Source of the DNA: Saccharum officinarum
Taxonomy: Eukaryota; Streptophyta; Magnoliopsida; Poales; Poaceae
Assembly: GCA_020631735.1 (NCBI GenBank)
Contig: CM036168.1
Coordinates: forward strand, 97,940,932 to 98,004,931
Length of the DNA: 64,000 nt
Reading direction: 5' to 3'
Below are positions 1 to 10,830 of the stretch, piece by piece. Every line of letters begins with the position of its first letter. Position 1 is the stretch's first letter. Made by a program: the position numbers and the translations under genes. The notes beneath the pieces were generated by a model. The model saw only the letters and a list, made by a program, of their open reading frames with translations. It searched no databases and was not told the origin of the DNA.

Positions 1-382
1 GCAGTTCTCTAGAATCAGGCGTACAGCAGGACTGATTCACAGGGCTAGATGAGCCCTTTGTTTCTGAAGCAATCGACGGTCTCCCTGATGGTCACGTCGA
101 ACGGAACGAAACGAACGCCCAAATCGATCAACTTCTTGGAGGGCTCCTTCACTCTCATCAACCAGCCTTGTTTGTCCTCCTTGATTCTGATGTGAAAATA
201 AAAATGTTATTACCGAAACGAACAGCCCTGCAGCATACAATCCAAGCTTGTTGATGCATGTTGTCAGAAACGGATCACCTGTGAACTGGGAATTCAGGGT
301 ACATATCAGCAATTTTATCGGCGAAGTCAGCCAAGCGTTCCATGGACGCCAAGCACATGTGCCGTCCCTGCGCGGATGGGTT

Positions 383-770
383 TGTTGGACTTTAGATACA
401 TCTAGGTAGTAGATCAGTGGGGAATACCGTTCTATTTGGTATAATCACATGGAACATGAACTGGAGAGAGGGAAAGATGGAGGAGAAGAGAAACTGACCG
501 TCGGTGTAGGGGTAGCAGTGAGGTCCGGCGTCGGTGTCGAAGTCGGTGGAACTTTCCCATCGCTGGCAGCGCCTTCCCGATCGGTAGGGTTTCGAGGTGG
601 GGTAGCTACTGTGGCGGTGAACCTCGTGTCATGTGCCCCTGGCCCCCACCTCCTCTTTATAGGGCTGCGCGACAGGGGCCCACCGACTAGGAGTCGGTTA
701 AGCATCCCCGATCAGGACGCGGTCAAAGGGTCCGAGTTGGCCGTTGGGCCAATTCGGTTGAGATCTATTC
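383..770 (-). repeat. 3' LTR of the Copia-type element (left copy)
   Basis: About 388 bp, matching 5677-6069 except for roughly three small differences. The terminal CAACA present at the outer end of the other LTR, plus a base or two of the polypurine junction, is missing here (the sequence goes directly from CTATTC to TCCCCCTTG). On the minus strand the LTR carries a CCTATAAAG TATA box (about 653-664). Confidence 0.87.
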
Positions 771-1690
771 TCCCCCTTGATCTCAACTTATCCTTTAACT
801 TTAAACTTTGACTTTAATTCCTTTTACTTTTATTTGTTCCATCACAGATTAGTGTATAGAGCATGCTTCATCGTCACGGTCAATTGCCGATAGATTTAAC
901 AGCTACAATACATGTCTCTGTTCTGAAACAGATTCTTGAACTTTTGGGCCCTTTATTGTCCGGAAATCATAGGCTATACCATAAACCCATGTCGACTGTG
1001 TGTTCTCTGAACACACTGGGTGGTAAGCCTTTAGTAAGCGGATCCACAAGCACTTTCTTGTTACTTATATGTTCAATATATTTTAGTATGATTCCGGACT
1101 TTCTCCTTTACAACGTATAACTTTAATGTTAATGTGTTTGGCAGCACACTTGACCCGTTGTCTTAGGAGCAAACTACTAAATGGTTATTGCTGTTGACAA
1201 CCATTATCAATTCCGGGTACAAGTTTCTTAATAATTTTGCCTGTCCCGCAGCCTTATATCATGCTATACTATAACTTTGCATCACTGACGATGCTAAAAC
1301 TATTTCTTTTGAGCTTTTCCACAATAAAACTCCAACTGCGAATGTTAGCTACTATGTGGGTTTCACTAAACATCTCGCTAAAATTTAACATTTGTACCCA
1401 CAACTACTTGAGAGTACTTGTTTTTTTTCTTTCTTAGCATGAGGCCGACATTCTTAACTCCATTCCAGTGATCTATATCTGGACTGGACTTTTGTCAAAA
1501 TAACCCGGATACGTGAACTATGTCAGGGTAAAATCTTATCTGTGTACTCATTAAGCTTCCAACAGCTGAAGCATATAGGACGTCCATCTATAACGATCTC
1601 ACGTTACTTCTTGGAACACTAAAGTTTCCAAAACTATTACCCTTAACTATGGGAACAGGCGTAGGTTTACCTGCATAGGTGCTTATATCT

Positions 1691-2110
1691 TTAGAAATTT
1701 TTCTTAGCATGCCTATGCGATACTTCTAATACCCCTTTTCTTCTATCTCGGTGAATTTCAATTCTTATAACGAGATATATTTCACCGAAAATTTTCTTAT
1801 TGAACCTTGAGGACAAGAATTTCTTCTCATGCAGTAGATTGACATCACTACTAACAATTAAGGTGTCATCCACACAGGATTAGGAAATGAATTTCCCCTT
1901 CTATAACTTTGTACAAACGCAATTGTCCTCTCATTCTCTTTAACCCAAAATTTCTAATTGACTCTTCAACTTTAAATGCCACTGTCTAGAGATTTACTCT
2001 AGTCCATAAGAGATTCCTACAGGTGGCATCCCTTATGTTCTTTTCTTTCCATGACAAAACCTCTAGGTTGTGCCACGTAATCATTTTCATACAAATTCCG
2101 TTTGGGAAAT
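1691..2110 (-). pseudogene. Copia reverse-transcriptase remnant
   Basis: Minus-strand translation in shifting frames gives recognisable Copia RT blocks in the right order. First comes a QPRGFV-like block (about 2030-2080), then a degraded KSLYGLKQ region, then the catalytic box as VWMDDTLIVSSD (the usual YVDD is altered), then IGIEIHRDRRKG (about 1700-1860). Frameshifts and stops separate the blocks, so no functional enzyme is encoded. Confidence 0.75.
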
Positions 2111-3280
2111 ACCGTCTTTACTTTCATCTGATGTAACTCAGATCATAATGTGCCACTAGCACTCATTGTAATCTATTCATTCGGTTTGCGCAAAACTTTT
2201 GATTCAAGTCGCGCTCTACATCTTTACATATTCCCTTTGAAGTCACATTTTGTCTTGTAGACCCATTATAGCCTACTGTTTTGGCTCCTTAGGAATTTAT
2301 TCTGAATCCTAAAATATTATTGGTATCATCAATTTCATTTTATCTTTCTTTGCTTCTTGCCACTCAGACGAGTGAACGTCTCTCATGGCTTCTTCAAATG
2401 AGGTGGGATTACCCTCCATTTGAATTTCACTAACATAGACTTTATAATCATCAGAAATATCTGATTTTCTTATTCTTTGAGACTTTCTAGAGCCTTAGCT
2501 ACTAGCATTTCTTGATCTTTATTGCCAAAAGACAATTGATTCTACAAGGTCCTGTGTAACAAGATCCTTGTTTATATTATTCATCCTCCTTGTGGAGTTA
2601 GGTCTCTTTGTACCATGCTCCCAGATTGTTCCATCTTTAAACTTTCTTATTTTGGGTTTAATCTGCTAAAACTCATATGGCGCGTTTAGCACCGTCTTAA
2701 TAATTCTGAATGCGTCCAGTATGAATACTGACCGACTATGCTATCTTTATATTGGAACTGTAAAAAGTCCATGAATTTAGCTATTTCTTTACTTTAGGGT
2801 ATCATTATTATGACCGTCTTACTCCCCGACAATCACATTCATCTTTTATAGATCACTCTTGCCTTCAATGCATAGTATGCATCGCATTATCTAAAGTATG
2901 GGGAAGTATCTTTCTTAATTATCTTTCTTAATTGATCTCATATTTCTCCCCTCGAAATGTGGTACGAACTTTTTTACCACAATTTCGAAAACTATTCAGA
3001 ACTCTTGTGAATAAGGAAAACTTTGATTACTTACTTCACCCACATGATTACATCATGCAAATGAAATTATTTCTTAATTCGTATGGGAGTATTTTTTCTC
3101 ATTTCACTTCAAAAACTCAACAGAGTCTTTTATCATTAATACTTTCGCAAGTCACACTTGCATGTCATTCTTATCTCGAGGTTCGTCTGTAACTTTATGT
3201 TCTCCTTAAACTCATTGAGTGCTTAATTACTATGACACAATAGAAGAGCACTGTCAAGCACATGAGTCATCATAACTCTC

Positions 3281-3437
3281 TCCTGCCGTGCAGGATAAGT
3301 ACTATGTCAAACTTCTCCCGCCATGCAGGATTAATTAATACAAGTACTATGTCATCTTCACCCCGCCATACGGGTATTTTCTCAAACTTTTCCCGTCATG
3401 CGGGTACTATCACAAATTTTTTCCGCCATGCGAGATA
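3281..3437. repeat. Short interspersed repeat, CCCGCCATGCGGG-like units
   Basis: Five imperfect copies of a near-palindromic TCCCGCCATGCGGGT unit (for example TCCTGCCGTGCAGG, CCCGCCATACGGG, CCCGTCATGCGGG), spaced about 25-45 bp with AAACTTT- or ACTATGTCA-like spacers. They lie in the non-coding interior of the Copia-type element. Confidence 0.65.
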
Positions 3438-3939
3438 ATTTTCTTGAAGGGACATAAATGTCAATATTGGCTCATATTCAATCATCAAATTTAGAAATAA
3501 ATCCAAATGCTCTTTAACACACATGCTTAATCCGACGTTGGTCAAATTAAACATGCATATCACTTATTACATTTCATATCATGATGATAAAAACTAAAAA
3601 CTAATTATTATTATTATTATAAAGAGTACATAAAAGATATCTCCTAAACTAAGCTCTTATTGTTCTGTTTCTTTGCTTGGATCAATATCCTAGAATTCTT
3701 TTCTTTTGAAGTCATTCGTTAAAGAGAACGCAATCCCTTATACAATGACCTTCTTTCTGCAAAAAATTGAACTTTTCATCTTCTGAGTCACAAGTACCCA
3801 ACTCATTTTCTTTTCACCCTTCAAGAATAAAGGCATGAAGTTCTTTGTCTAAAAACATTAATCAACAGTAATCAATAATAATGAGCATGAAATTAACCCT
3901 ACATTGGTCTGGTTAAAAATATGCGCATTAAGCTTTAAA

Positions 3940-4440
3940 ATCTTTCATTTCTATTCTATATCACCGTTGGGCAGAAATAGAATAAAATATCATTCTTCTA
4001 CATTAATTCCACATCACCGTTGGGCAGAAATGGAATTAACACATGAAAACTCAATTATCTTATTACTCTCTTCAAAATTAAATTCTTCCATTGTTTCGAA
4101 TTTAATTAGAAGATCATCATCATTATTGCAGCGGAAACATTAAAATATATTTTTCTAGTTTAGGAGCATTTCTTGATCCTTTTCTATTCTCTGAAAAATT
4201 GATCACTTTGATGCAAAATTTATCAGAGATATAAACATTAACCTTTAACTTATAATATTATTATCATCAACGTTGGTCAGAAAATAACAATATTATAATT
4301 TATCTTAACTATAAACCGACTATTCCTCCAATTAAAATTTTCTAATTTTAACTGGAGGATAAACTTTTCATTATTTACTGAATAAGTATAACTGTTCTTC
4401 AAATTAAACTCTCCTATTGGTTCAAATTTAATAAGAAGAC
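3940..4440. repeat. Array of stem-loops, several with a shared loop sequence
   Basis: At least six inverted repeats in 500 bp: about 3953-3983, 4002-4039, 4069-4113, 4251-4298, 4325-4359 and 4396-4440. The first two share the loop ATCACCGTTGGGCAGAAA between different stems (ATTCTAT/ATAGAAT and TTAATTCCA/TGGAATTAA). The fourth has the related loop ATCAACGTTGGTCAGAA. Stems differ while remaining paired, as in co-varying RNA structures. In element orientation they lie between the leader and the degraded pol region. Confidence 0.6.
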
Positions 4441-4599
4441 AATAATCTTTAACTTTGCAGTGGAAACATGAACAATTCTTAAACTAATACTAATTTAGAA
4501 GCATTACTGTGGACTTATCCATTCTCTAAGCAATTATCCCGTTGCTACAAATTGAATAGAGATGGAAAACGAAACAAAATTCTTTAAAATTTGCTTCTA

Positions 4600-5660
4600 A
4601 AACAATAAACTCAATTTACATGTTTTACTGTGCATTCTTTGCATCCGGCCCGAAGGCCCATCTCGCGTTCGCGCGCGGCGCATCAGCATCGCGCAGGCCA
4701 GCAGGGCACCTTTTCTTTTTCTATTGCCTACGATCCCACGTTGAGGCCGGCCCAGCATGCCGAAGCAGCAGTGCGGAGACCCGCGGCCCATTTCACTTTC
4801 ACGGACGCGCGCGGCCCAGCAGCTGTTCGCGCTCACGCCGGCCCGTGGCCGCAACATGCGCGCCGCTCTCAGCTTCGGCCCAGCACGCGAAAGGCAGTCA
4901 CGGCCCAGCACGCGCGCACTGCTCTCCTCGCGCCCAGGCCACAACCTGGGCCTGGGCCGGGAAATCAACTTCCCGCCTGGGCCAATTTCAGCCTCATCAT
5001 TCCCGGCGCGATCGCAGCCGTCCAACTGGATCGGACGGTGCACCGCGTGGATCGGGAGGGATATAAGCCGTCTGCATGTTCCCTGAAACCCTAAAAACCC
5101 ATCCATTTCTCCTGAGTGCACAGCGGCGGCCGCCGGCGGCGGCGATGGGGCAGCCCCGCCGGAGCAGGTGCCGGCGGCTCCCCTTCTTCTTTCCTCTCTC
5201 TTCCCCCTCCCCATCTCTCTCGGGCACGCGCACCACCCAGTGAAACAGCAGCAGCTGTGGTCGGCAGCGGCCGACCTCTGCGGCCGGAGGAAGGAAGGAG
5301 TGGCGGCACCGCCGCGGAGCTCCTCGCCGGCGCGCGCGCTCTCCCGAGGCTGAGCGCACCGCCGTCGAGAGGCCTTGCGACAGTGCCCATGACCCCGAGC
5401 CCGAAACACAGCGCCACGCGGTGGCGTGGACTCGCCAGCCGGCTTGGTCTTTTTCTTCCCGTGCACCGGCGAGCGGCGGCGCGGTGTGCTTCCCACACAG
5501 CGGTGGTGAGGTGAACCCGGTAGGTCCCCTTCTTTTCTCCGTTCTTTCCCCTTCTAGGGTTAGGGTTTGGAGTTGCCTTTCCCGATTCGATTTGAACCGG
5601 TCATTTCTTTCAAATTCCTTTCATTTCTCAATCCCCATCTGGATCTACACGCTAGCAAGC
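4600..5660. other. GC-rich leader of the Copia-type element, no supported gene
   Basis: GC-rich, with many GGCCCAGCACGCG-like repeats. Long open frames occur on both strands but are low-complexity Arg/Pro/Ala/Ser and resemble no family. On the plus strand it looks like a plant promoter and 5' UTR: GATATAAGCC (about 5059), AAACCCTAAAAACCC (about 5088-5102) and TCTAGGGTTAGGGTTT (about 5555-5570). It may be captured host DNA. Confidence 0.45.
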
Positions 5661-5662
5661 AC

Positions 5663-5675
5663 GGCTCCGATGCCA
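5663..5675 (-). other. Primer-binding site (initiator-Met tRNA type)
   Basis: The minus strand reads TGGCATCGGAGCC one base from the 5' LTR, similar to the TGGTATCAGAGC primer site usual in plant Copia elements. It fixes the element's orientation. Confidence 0.75.
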
Positions 5676-5676
5676 T

Positions 5677-6069
5677 TGTTGGACTTTAGATACATCTAGG
5701 GTAGTAGATCAGTGGGGAATACCGTTCTATTTGGTATAATCACATGGAACATGAACTGGAGAGAGGGAAAGATGGAGGAGAAGAGAAACTGACCGTCGGT
5801 GTAGGGGTAGCAGTGAGGTCCGGCGTCGGTGTCGAAGTCGGTGGAACTTTCCCATCGCTGGCAGCGCCTTCCCGATCGGTAGGGTTTCGAGGTGGGGTAG
5901 CTACTGTGGCGGTGAACCTCGTGTCGTGTGCCCCTGGCCCCCACCTCCTCTTTATAGGGCTGCGCGACAGGGGCCCACCGACTGGAGTCGGTTAAGCATC
6001 CCCGATCAGGACGCGGTCAAAGGGTCCGAGTTGGCCGTTGGGCCAATTCGGTTGAGATCTATTCCAACA
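5677..6069 (-). repeat. 5' LTR of the Copia-type element (right copy)
   Basis: A 393-bp LTR with TGTTGG...CCAACA inverted ends. In element orientation (minus), a CCTATAAAG TATA box lies at about 5950-5959, and the primer-binding site follows immediately inside. Roughly 99% identity to the left copy, judged by eye, implies a recent insertion. Confidence 0.88.
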
Positions 6070-7429
6070 GGGTTCTCATACAGCACAATCGCAGATTGCG
6101 CCACGTCTCTGACATCGACCCACCCTGTGTAGACAGCGTCCAACTCAAGCTCCTGACCTGGTTGATTAAGTGGTTAATTTTGCACCCTTTAGAATTAGGA
6201 ACGACAGGCGCCATGTGTTCATTGCAGATTTGCAGTTCAGATGTGATGCTGTAAATGGCTAACCTCTCAGGAGCTGCAGCAGAATGTTCAGACTGGTATT
6301 GACTGATGGTGTAAAAAATGGGCCCAGAGTAGTCCCTGGATTTAGCACAACCAGCTGCAAACCCTCCTTTACGGCGAATTCCCACGCAGCCTTCTCTGCC
6401 AATGTTTTAGAGACGTGGTACCAAAGCTGCTCCTCAAAGTGAATGAATGAATCAGCAAGTCGTAAACACATGCTGTCTATATATGATCGAGTGAAAGTAG
6501 CCAGCTACCATTGTTTTGTGCAATTCTGACCAGGTAAACACGATGATGCATAAACACGTTCTAATTTGGTCATTTTGTTTTTACTACTAACATTAACATG
6601 CAAGAAAAACATAGCAACAGTGTACATTTGTGCTGTACGCCTGTACCTGACGTTTCTTGAGGAGTTCAAGGTCGGCCCAGCAGTCATCCTCTACTATCAC
6701 CTTGTCCGCAGGCCAGGCAGGATTCGGCAGCATGGCTGACTTTGACGACATGAGAACAACACGGTGGACGCCGCAGTCCTTGGCGGCACGGAGGACGCTG
6801 AGCGTGCCCTTCAGCGCAGGCTCCAGCAGCTCCTTCTGCGATCGAGCAGTACGCAATCGTCACGATGAAATAGGCCAGGCGTGGTTGTATATATATGAGA
6901 CAGAGCGGAATGATTATGCAGGAAGAAGAATTGCCTCCGGATCCCGTGTCTGCAGCGTCAGAGGGGACGCCAGGTGGAAGACGCCGCGGGCGGGGCGCCC
7001 TCGATCGCCGGTCGCATGGAGGAGGCAGCGTCGAGGAGGTCCATCTGGAACAGCCGGAGCCGCGCGTCCGCGCCGTCCAGGGCCTGCAGGTGCTTCGTCT
7101 CGCCCTCGTCCTCTGCGAGAACGAGCAAACAGAACATGCATGCAAATCGCGTTTCGTTTTACTCCTTGTCTCGTGTGCGCGTGCAAATGAATTCGATGAT
7201 CTAACAGAGAGAGAAAAGACGGGAGAGCATGCGTGCTATATGCTCTGCTAGTTCTTGACGGTGGCGTGGACGGTGTAGCCGCGGTCGAGGAGAAGGCGCA
7301 CCAGCCAGGAGCCGATGAAGCCGCTGCCGCCCGTCACGCAGAGGAGGCCTCCACGGGCACCAGCGCTGTCCCCGGCCGCCTCCATGTCGTCGTTGACCGG
7401 CCGGATCGATGGTCTCCCTGTCTGCCGCT

Positions 7430-7802
7430 AGCTCGCTCTATGTGACTAGCCAGTAAAGCCACACCCACACTCTTCCTTATACGACACACAGGCCGGCATA
7501 CTGACGCGGGGGCACGGCATTTAGTCTTTGGCGGGAACGAGGCGGCTGAACATACAGGGTTGGGGCTGGGCCCTGGCAAGCTCAGTTGTCTTGGGCCTCA
7601 ATCGCGCAATCGATTATATTGTTCGGTTATTCTTATTCCGGCGGCACCATGCATACGCGACACGGTTATGTGACTACAGGATGATTATAGACAAAATTGT
7701 CTCAAGATCCCCTCAAAAAAAATTGTCTCAAGATCTTGAATCTGCATAGGGGTAATATGTATAAGATGGAATAAACCACGAGCGCCCACGGACAATAGCA
7801 CT
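7430..7802. other. Intergenic, upstream of CCR-like A
   Basis: Holds the former promoter side of CCR-like A. I see no coding exon and no transposon ends. Confidence 0.4.
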
Positions 7803-7850
7803 GGAGGAAGCAGGGTCCAGGAGGTCCATCCGGAATAGTGGGAGCTGTGT
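7803..7850 (-). pseudogene. Relic of a CCR-like exon 2
   Basis: The minus strand reads LPLFRMDLLDPASS-like, aligning by eye at roughly 80% of bases with the [14 protein letters not shown] segment of exon 2 in copy A. Only about 50 bp can be matched. It suggests a further CCR-like copy once stood here. Confidence 0.55.
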
Positions 7851-8444
7851 AGTATCTACGACTGTACCCTAAGTTGAGACATCAGCTGATTATTGCAATG
7901 TTAAAGTAGGAATACATGCATACAACGGCACATCGCAATATCACATTCGACGATGATCCACTCGGGCGGCCGTCCCGGCGTCCCTTACTCCCGTCTGGAC
8001 ATGGCTCCCCAGGAGCGGGTCCCAAATAAAAAATAAAATCTCCCACTCCCTCATGCTTATCCGCCCGCTCCACACCCTTCACTTCTTCGTGCCTATCCGC
8101 CCAGCCCCGAAGCAGCGTGACCGCTCGTTGTCCGCGCCCCTTCCCTCACCCCGCGCTTGTCGGCTGCCGTGCTGTGCCTCACCTCCCCACGCCCATCACC
8201 GGTCGCGCCGCGCGTCCATCCTAGACATCTGTGCCGCTCGCTCCCTCGCTATCCATCCATCTCCCAACGCCATCGCGCACGCCGCTGACCCCCGCCATGG
8301 CCGCTAGGACGCATGTGCCGTGGCGCCTCAAGTCTTCCTCGGCCGAGCTAAGGGCACCTACGAGCGCGGAGGGCACTGGTGGTGCTCGTGCACCGCTAGC
8401 TCTGACCCCGACAGCTAGAATAGACCGGCCCAGGCTTCCCTCTC

Positions 8445-8815
8445 CTATGTTGCAATTTATTTTTCAGGTTTTTCAGTCGTTTCAAATGTATGTTGCAGTT
8501 GTTTCTTATGTATGTTGCAAAAATATATTAGGGATGTTGCACATGTTGCAAGTGTTTCAGAAGCATGTTGTAAGCATTTGTTCAAAATGTTCTATTTCCA
8601 GATGTAGGTTGCAATCGTTTTTTATCCGGTTGTTACACATGTTTTCACATATATGTTGCAATAGTATGTTCCAAATATTTCAGCTGTTTCAGTCTTATGT
8701 TGCCAGTGTTTTATCTAGATGTTGCATATGTTTCACACACTTGTTGCAAGCGTATGTCCCAAATGTTTCATTTGTTTCAAATGTATGTTGCATTCGAGTG
8801 TTTCATGTTACAAGT
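8445..8815 (+). repeat. TGTTGCA-rich degenerate tandem array
   Basis: About a dozen irregular copies of a 25-35 bp unit containing (T)ATGTTGCA and GTTTCA or GTGTTT. The surroundings (about 7950-9110) are GC-rich, unlike the AT-rich flank, and look like part of one transposon. I could not find its ends. The open frame through the array is an artefact of the repeat. Confidence 0.55.
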
Positions 8816-9110
8816 GCAAACCACCGGCGTTGGTGTCCATGAGGACGAGCAGGGCCAAGCCGCGGCCACCGATGCGTGGAAGAGGCATAGGCCACCACCG
8901 GCGGTGTGGGGAGGAGGCACACGCCATGCTGTGCTGTTGTGCATGAGGCGAGGGTGAGTCTTCCGGGCGACCTAGAGAGTGGGGCGCCGCGCCGGTGTGG
9001 AAGAGCGCGGGAAACGGAGCTGGCACGGGCGGCACGTGAATTTGAACAGACAGGGCGGAGTAGCCGCGGGCGTCCGGGCGCTAGTGCTACCCTATCACAT
9101 TCTGAATTCA

Positions 9111-10310
9111 CCCACAAAGGTAATGATTTCCCCTAGTTCACAAACATTTTGAAGTTTGAAACAATACAAACAAGAGAACCCCAAAGGAAGTTAAGTTGCT
9201 GTGTTGCTCCTGAGTCCCGAGCAATTACGGAAGCACTACCGAAAAAGAATGGGAAAACAAAAAATGCTCTGAGAAATTATAGAAACCGTGCATTTTGGTT
9301 TCGGTTATTTCGATTTGGTTTCAGTTCTAACCGAATATTTTGAGGCAAAACTAAAAAAATGGATAGGTTCTAAAGAAAGTTTGAGCATCACTTCCACTGT
9401 TTTAGGTTGTTCTTGCTGGTGTGGATGAGGATGAAATATGTCGTCACTGGCCTACGTGAAAAGTGGAGGCTAAGGCTCTAATGTCTGGGGTGAGTATTGA
9501 CTAGTCTCTAGATATATACTTATGGCTAGAAGGCCTGTAATGTGTCTATGGGCCATAACTCTTCGTTTTCTTAGGTTATTCGATTAATGGATAGTAAAAA
9601 AATCAAATTAATCATAGAAATAAAAAAACTCTAGTTCTTTGCTATCTAGGACCAAAATGATGATCGATTCATTCATTTCCGGTTACTTCGGTTTTAGTCT
9701 TAGTTCTTTTACTTTAGTTAATTATGCCGAGCCCAACACACCATGTGTTTTTGTTGGGGAATGTTTGCAAAGCGCAATTAGACATCGATTAGAAAGTTTT
9801 ACAAATTTTCCATTTCCATATTTTTCTAGATAGTTTTCATTTTTCTAGAGATAAGTAAAACTTTTGGAAGCTTCTAGATATATTTTCATGTGCTGTAAAT
9901 ATTGTATTTTCCTTTGGAACTTTTATAATCTTATAGATTATAGAAACCTTATTAGCTGTTTACCAGATATTTTAAATAAAAATGATACTCCGTCTTAGAA
10001 ACTGCGGGATGTAATTTAAACGGTTTCGAATGTTGAGGAGGCAATCTGTCTGATTTTGTAGTTGGTGGAAGAACCTGGACTCAACAATAACAGTATGTCA
10101 TAGAATGAACATTTTCCTTCTTTCATTCCTAAATTTTTTCTGGTGTGTCTCAGCAGAGGTACAGAGCTTAACATTCTTAAGTGGAATGACAGCAGCTGAA
10201 ATTAACAAAGTCCGGCCAGTTATTAACTTTAAATTTTGAGTGGAGGTAGTAGTCAGATACGGAGTTTAACTACAAAAGCACGTGAAAAAAACCATATCCA
10301 AGATATGTGC
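9111..10310. other. AT-rich intergenic DNA, nothing recognised
   Basis: No coding frame, RNA gene or clear transposon boundary could be supported here. Confidence 0.4.
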
Positions 10311-10411
10311 TCCCTCGTTCTACAATTCTTGTCATTTTAAACAAGATTAATGTCAGTTTTTAAAACTTCGACTACCAGTAATTTTTGAAATATTTAGTTT
10401 CAAGACACTTA

Positions 10412-10682
10412 GAGCATGTTTGGATCCATTAACACTAAAAATTAGCTAGTTAATAGTTAATAGCTACTATTTTTTAACTAACAAATTTTTAGTAGGACAG
10501 GTAGTTGGATGTGAGTTGAAGGTGGATATTACTTATTAGAACCTATTAACAACTTTAAATCAGCTAATAGAACTAATAGTAGCAACAGTTAATAATTATC
10601 AGGTTTATTAGCAGGTCTGTTTGGATTCATTGGTACTAATTTTAGCTACTAATTTTCATTGCTAATAGATCTAAGCAGACCC
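10412..10682. mobile_element. Tourist-like MITE nested in a Stowaway-like relic
   Basis: Ends read GAGCATGTTTGGATCC and, inverted, GGGTCTGCTTAGATC, with a TTA flanking duplication (10409-10411 and 10683-10685) as in PIF/Harbinger MITEs. Outside it, 10310-10408 and 10686-10785 look like the two halves of a Stowaway-type MITE (starting TGCTCCCTCGTTCTAC). Confidence 0.6.
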
Positions 10683-10830
10683 TTAGATGACATTTGAATA
10701 TTAATCTTACAAAGTACTTTATAAAAATGTTTATTTTTTATTGTATACTCCAATATAAATAGAAAATCATAGTCAAAACTGTTTTCGATGCCATGTTGGT
10801 ATCCAAAAGCTCAAGAATTATGTTACTGGA

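Larger units (their letters stand above)
383..6069 (-). mobile_element. Copia-type LTR retrotransposon inserted in CCR-like A exon 5
   Basis: The element is bounded by two near-identical LTRs and flanked by a 5-bp target duplication GGGTT (378-382 and 6070-6074). Orientation is minus: beside the right LTR, the minus strand reads TGGCATCGGAGCC (5663-5675), close to the initiator-Met tRNA primer site of Copia elements. Beside the left LTR, the minus strand reads CAAGGGGGAG, a polypurine tract (about 771-780). The interior holds degenerate reverse transcriptase pieces (about 1690-2110), repeats (3281-3437 and 3940-4440) and a GC-rich leader (4600-5660). No intact gag or pol frame exists, so any movement would need proteins supplied in trans. 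The Copia assignment rests on primer site, polypurine tract and RT remnants. Confidence 0.88.
45..7385 (-). pseudogene. CCR-like reductase copy A, disrupted by an LTR element
   Basis: Six exons match copies B and C: exon 1 ends near 7250 and starts at 7385, exon 2 about 6949-7112, exon 3 6647-6835, exon 4 6264-6426, exon 5 279-382 plus 6075-6157, exon 6 45-186. The family is extended short-chain dehydrogenases resembling cinnamoyl-CoA reductase. Exon 1 encodes the nucleotide-binding [10 protein letters not shown] motif and exon 4 the YHVSK (YxxxK) catalytic motif. Three lesions are visible. Exon 5 is split by the LTR element at 383-6069, with GGGTT duplicated at both ends. Exon 2 has about 5 extra bases (a GCCC-rich insertion near 6993-7000) that shift the frame before GVFHLASP. 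The exon-1 donor present in B and C is missing, and VKN is followed at once by TAG. Exon lengths otherwise match B and C, so decay is recent. It is not expected to make a reductase. Confidence 0.88.

Noticed and set aside
449..811. 120-codon plus-strand frame in the first LTR (and its copy at 5744-5995)
   Set aside because: It is antisense to the element's promoter and repeated simply because the LTR is repeated; composition is low-complexity Gly/Val.
3240..3440. CRISPR array
   Set aside because: Repeats are short and diverged, spacers are uneven AT-rich DNA, and the context is a plant retroelement.
4597..5496. 299-codon minus-strand frame
   Set aside because: Arg/Gly/Ala-rich frame in a GC-rich leader, with equally long frames on the other strand and no motif.
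6657..7190. 177-codon plus-strand frame and overlapping frames over CCR-like A
   Set aside because: These are mirror frames of real exons 2 and 3 on the minus strand; the same occurs at 12511-13026 and 18399-18632.
8231..8842. 203-codon plus-strand frame rich in Cys, Phe and Val
   Set aside because: Produced by the TGTTGCA repeat array rather than a protein gene.
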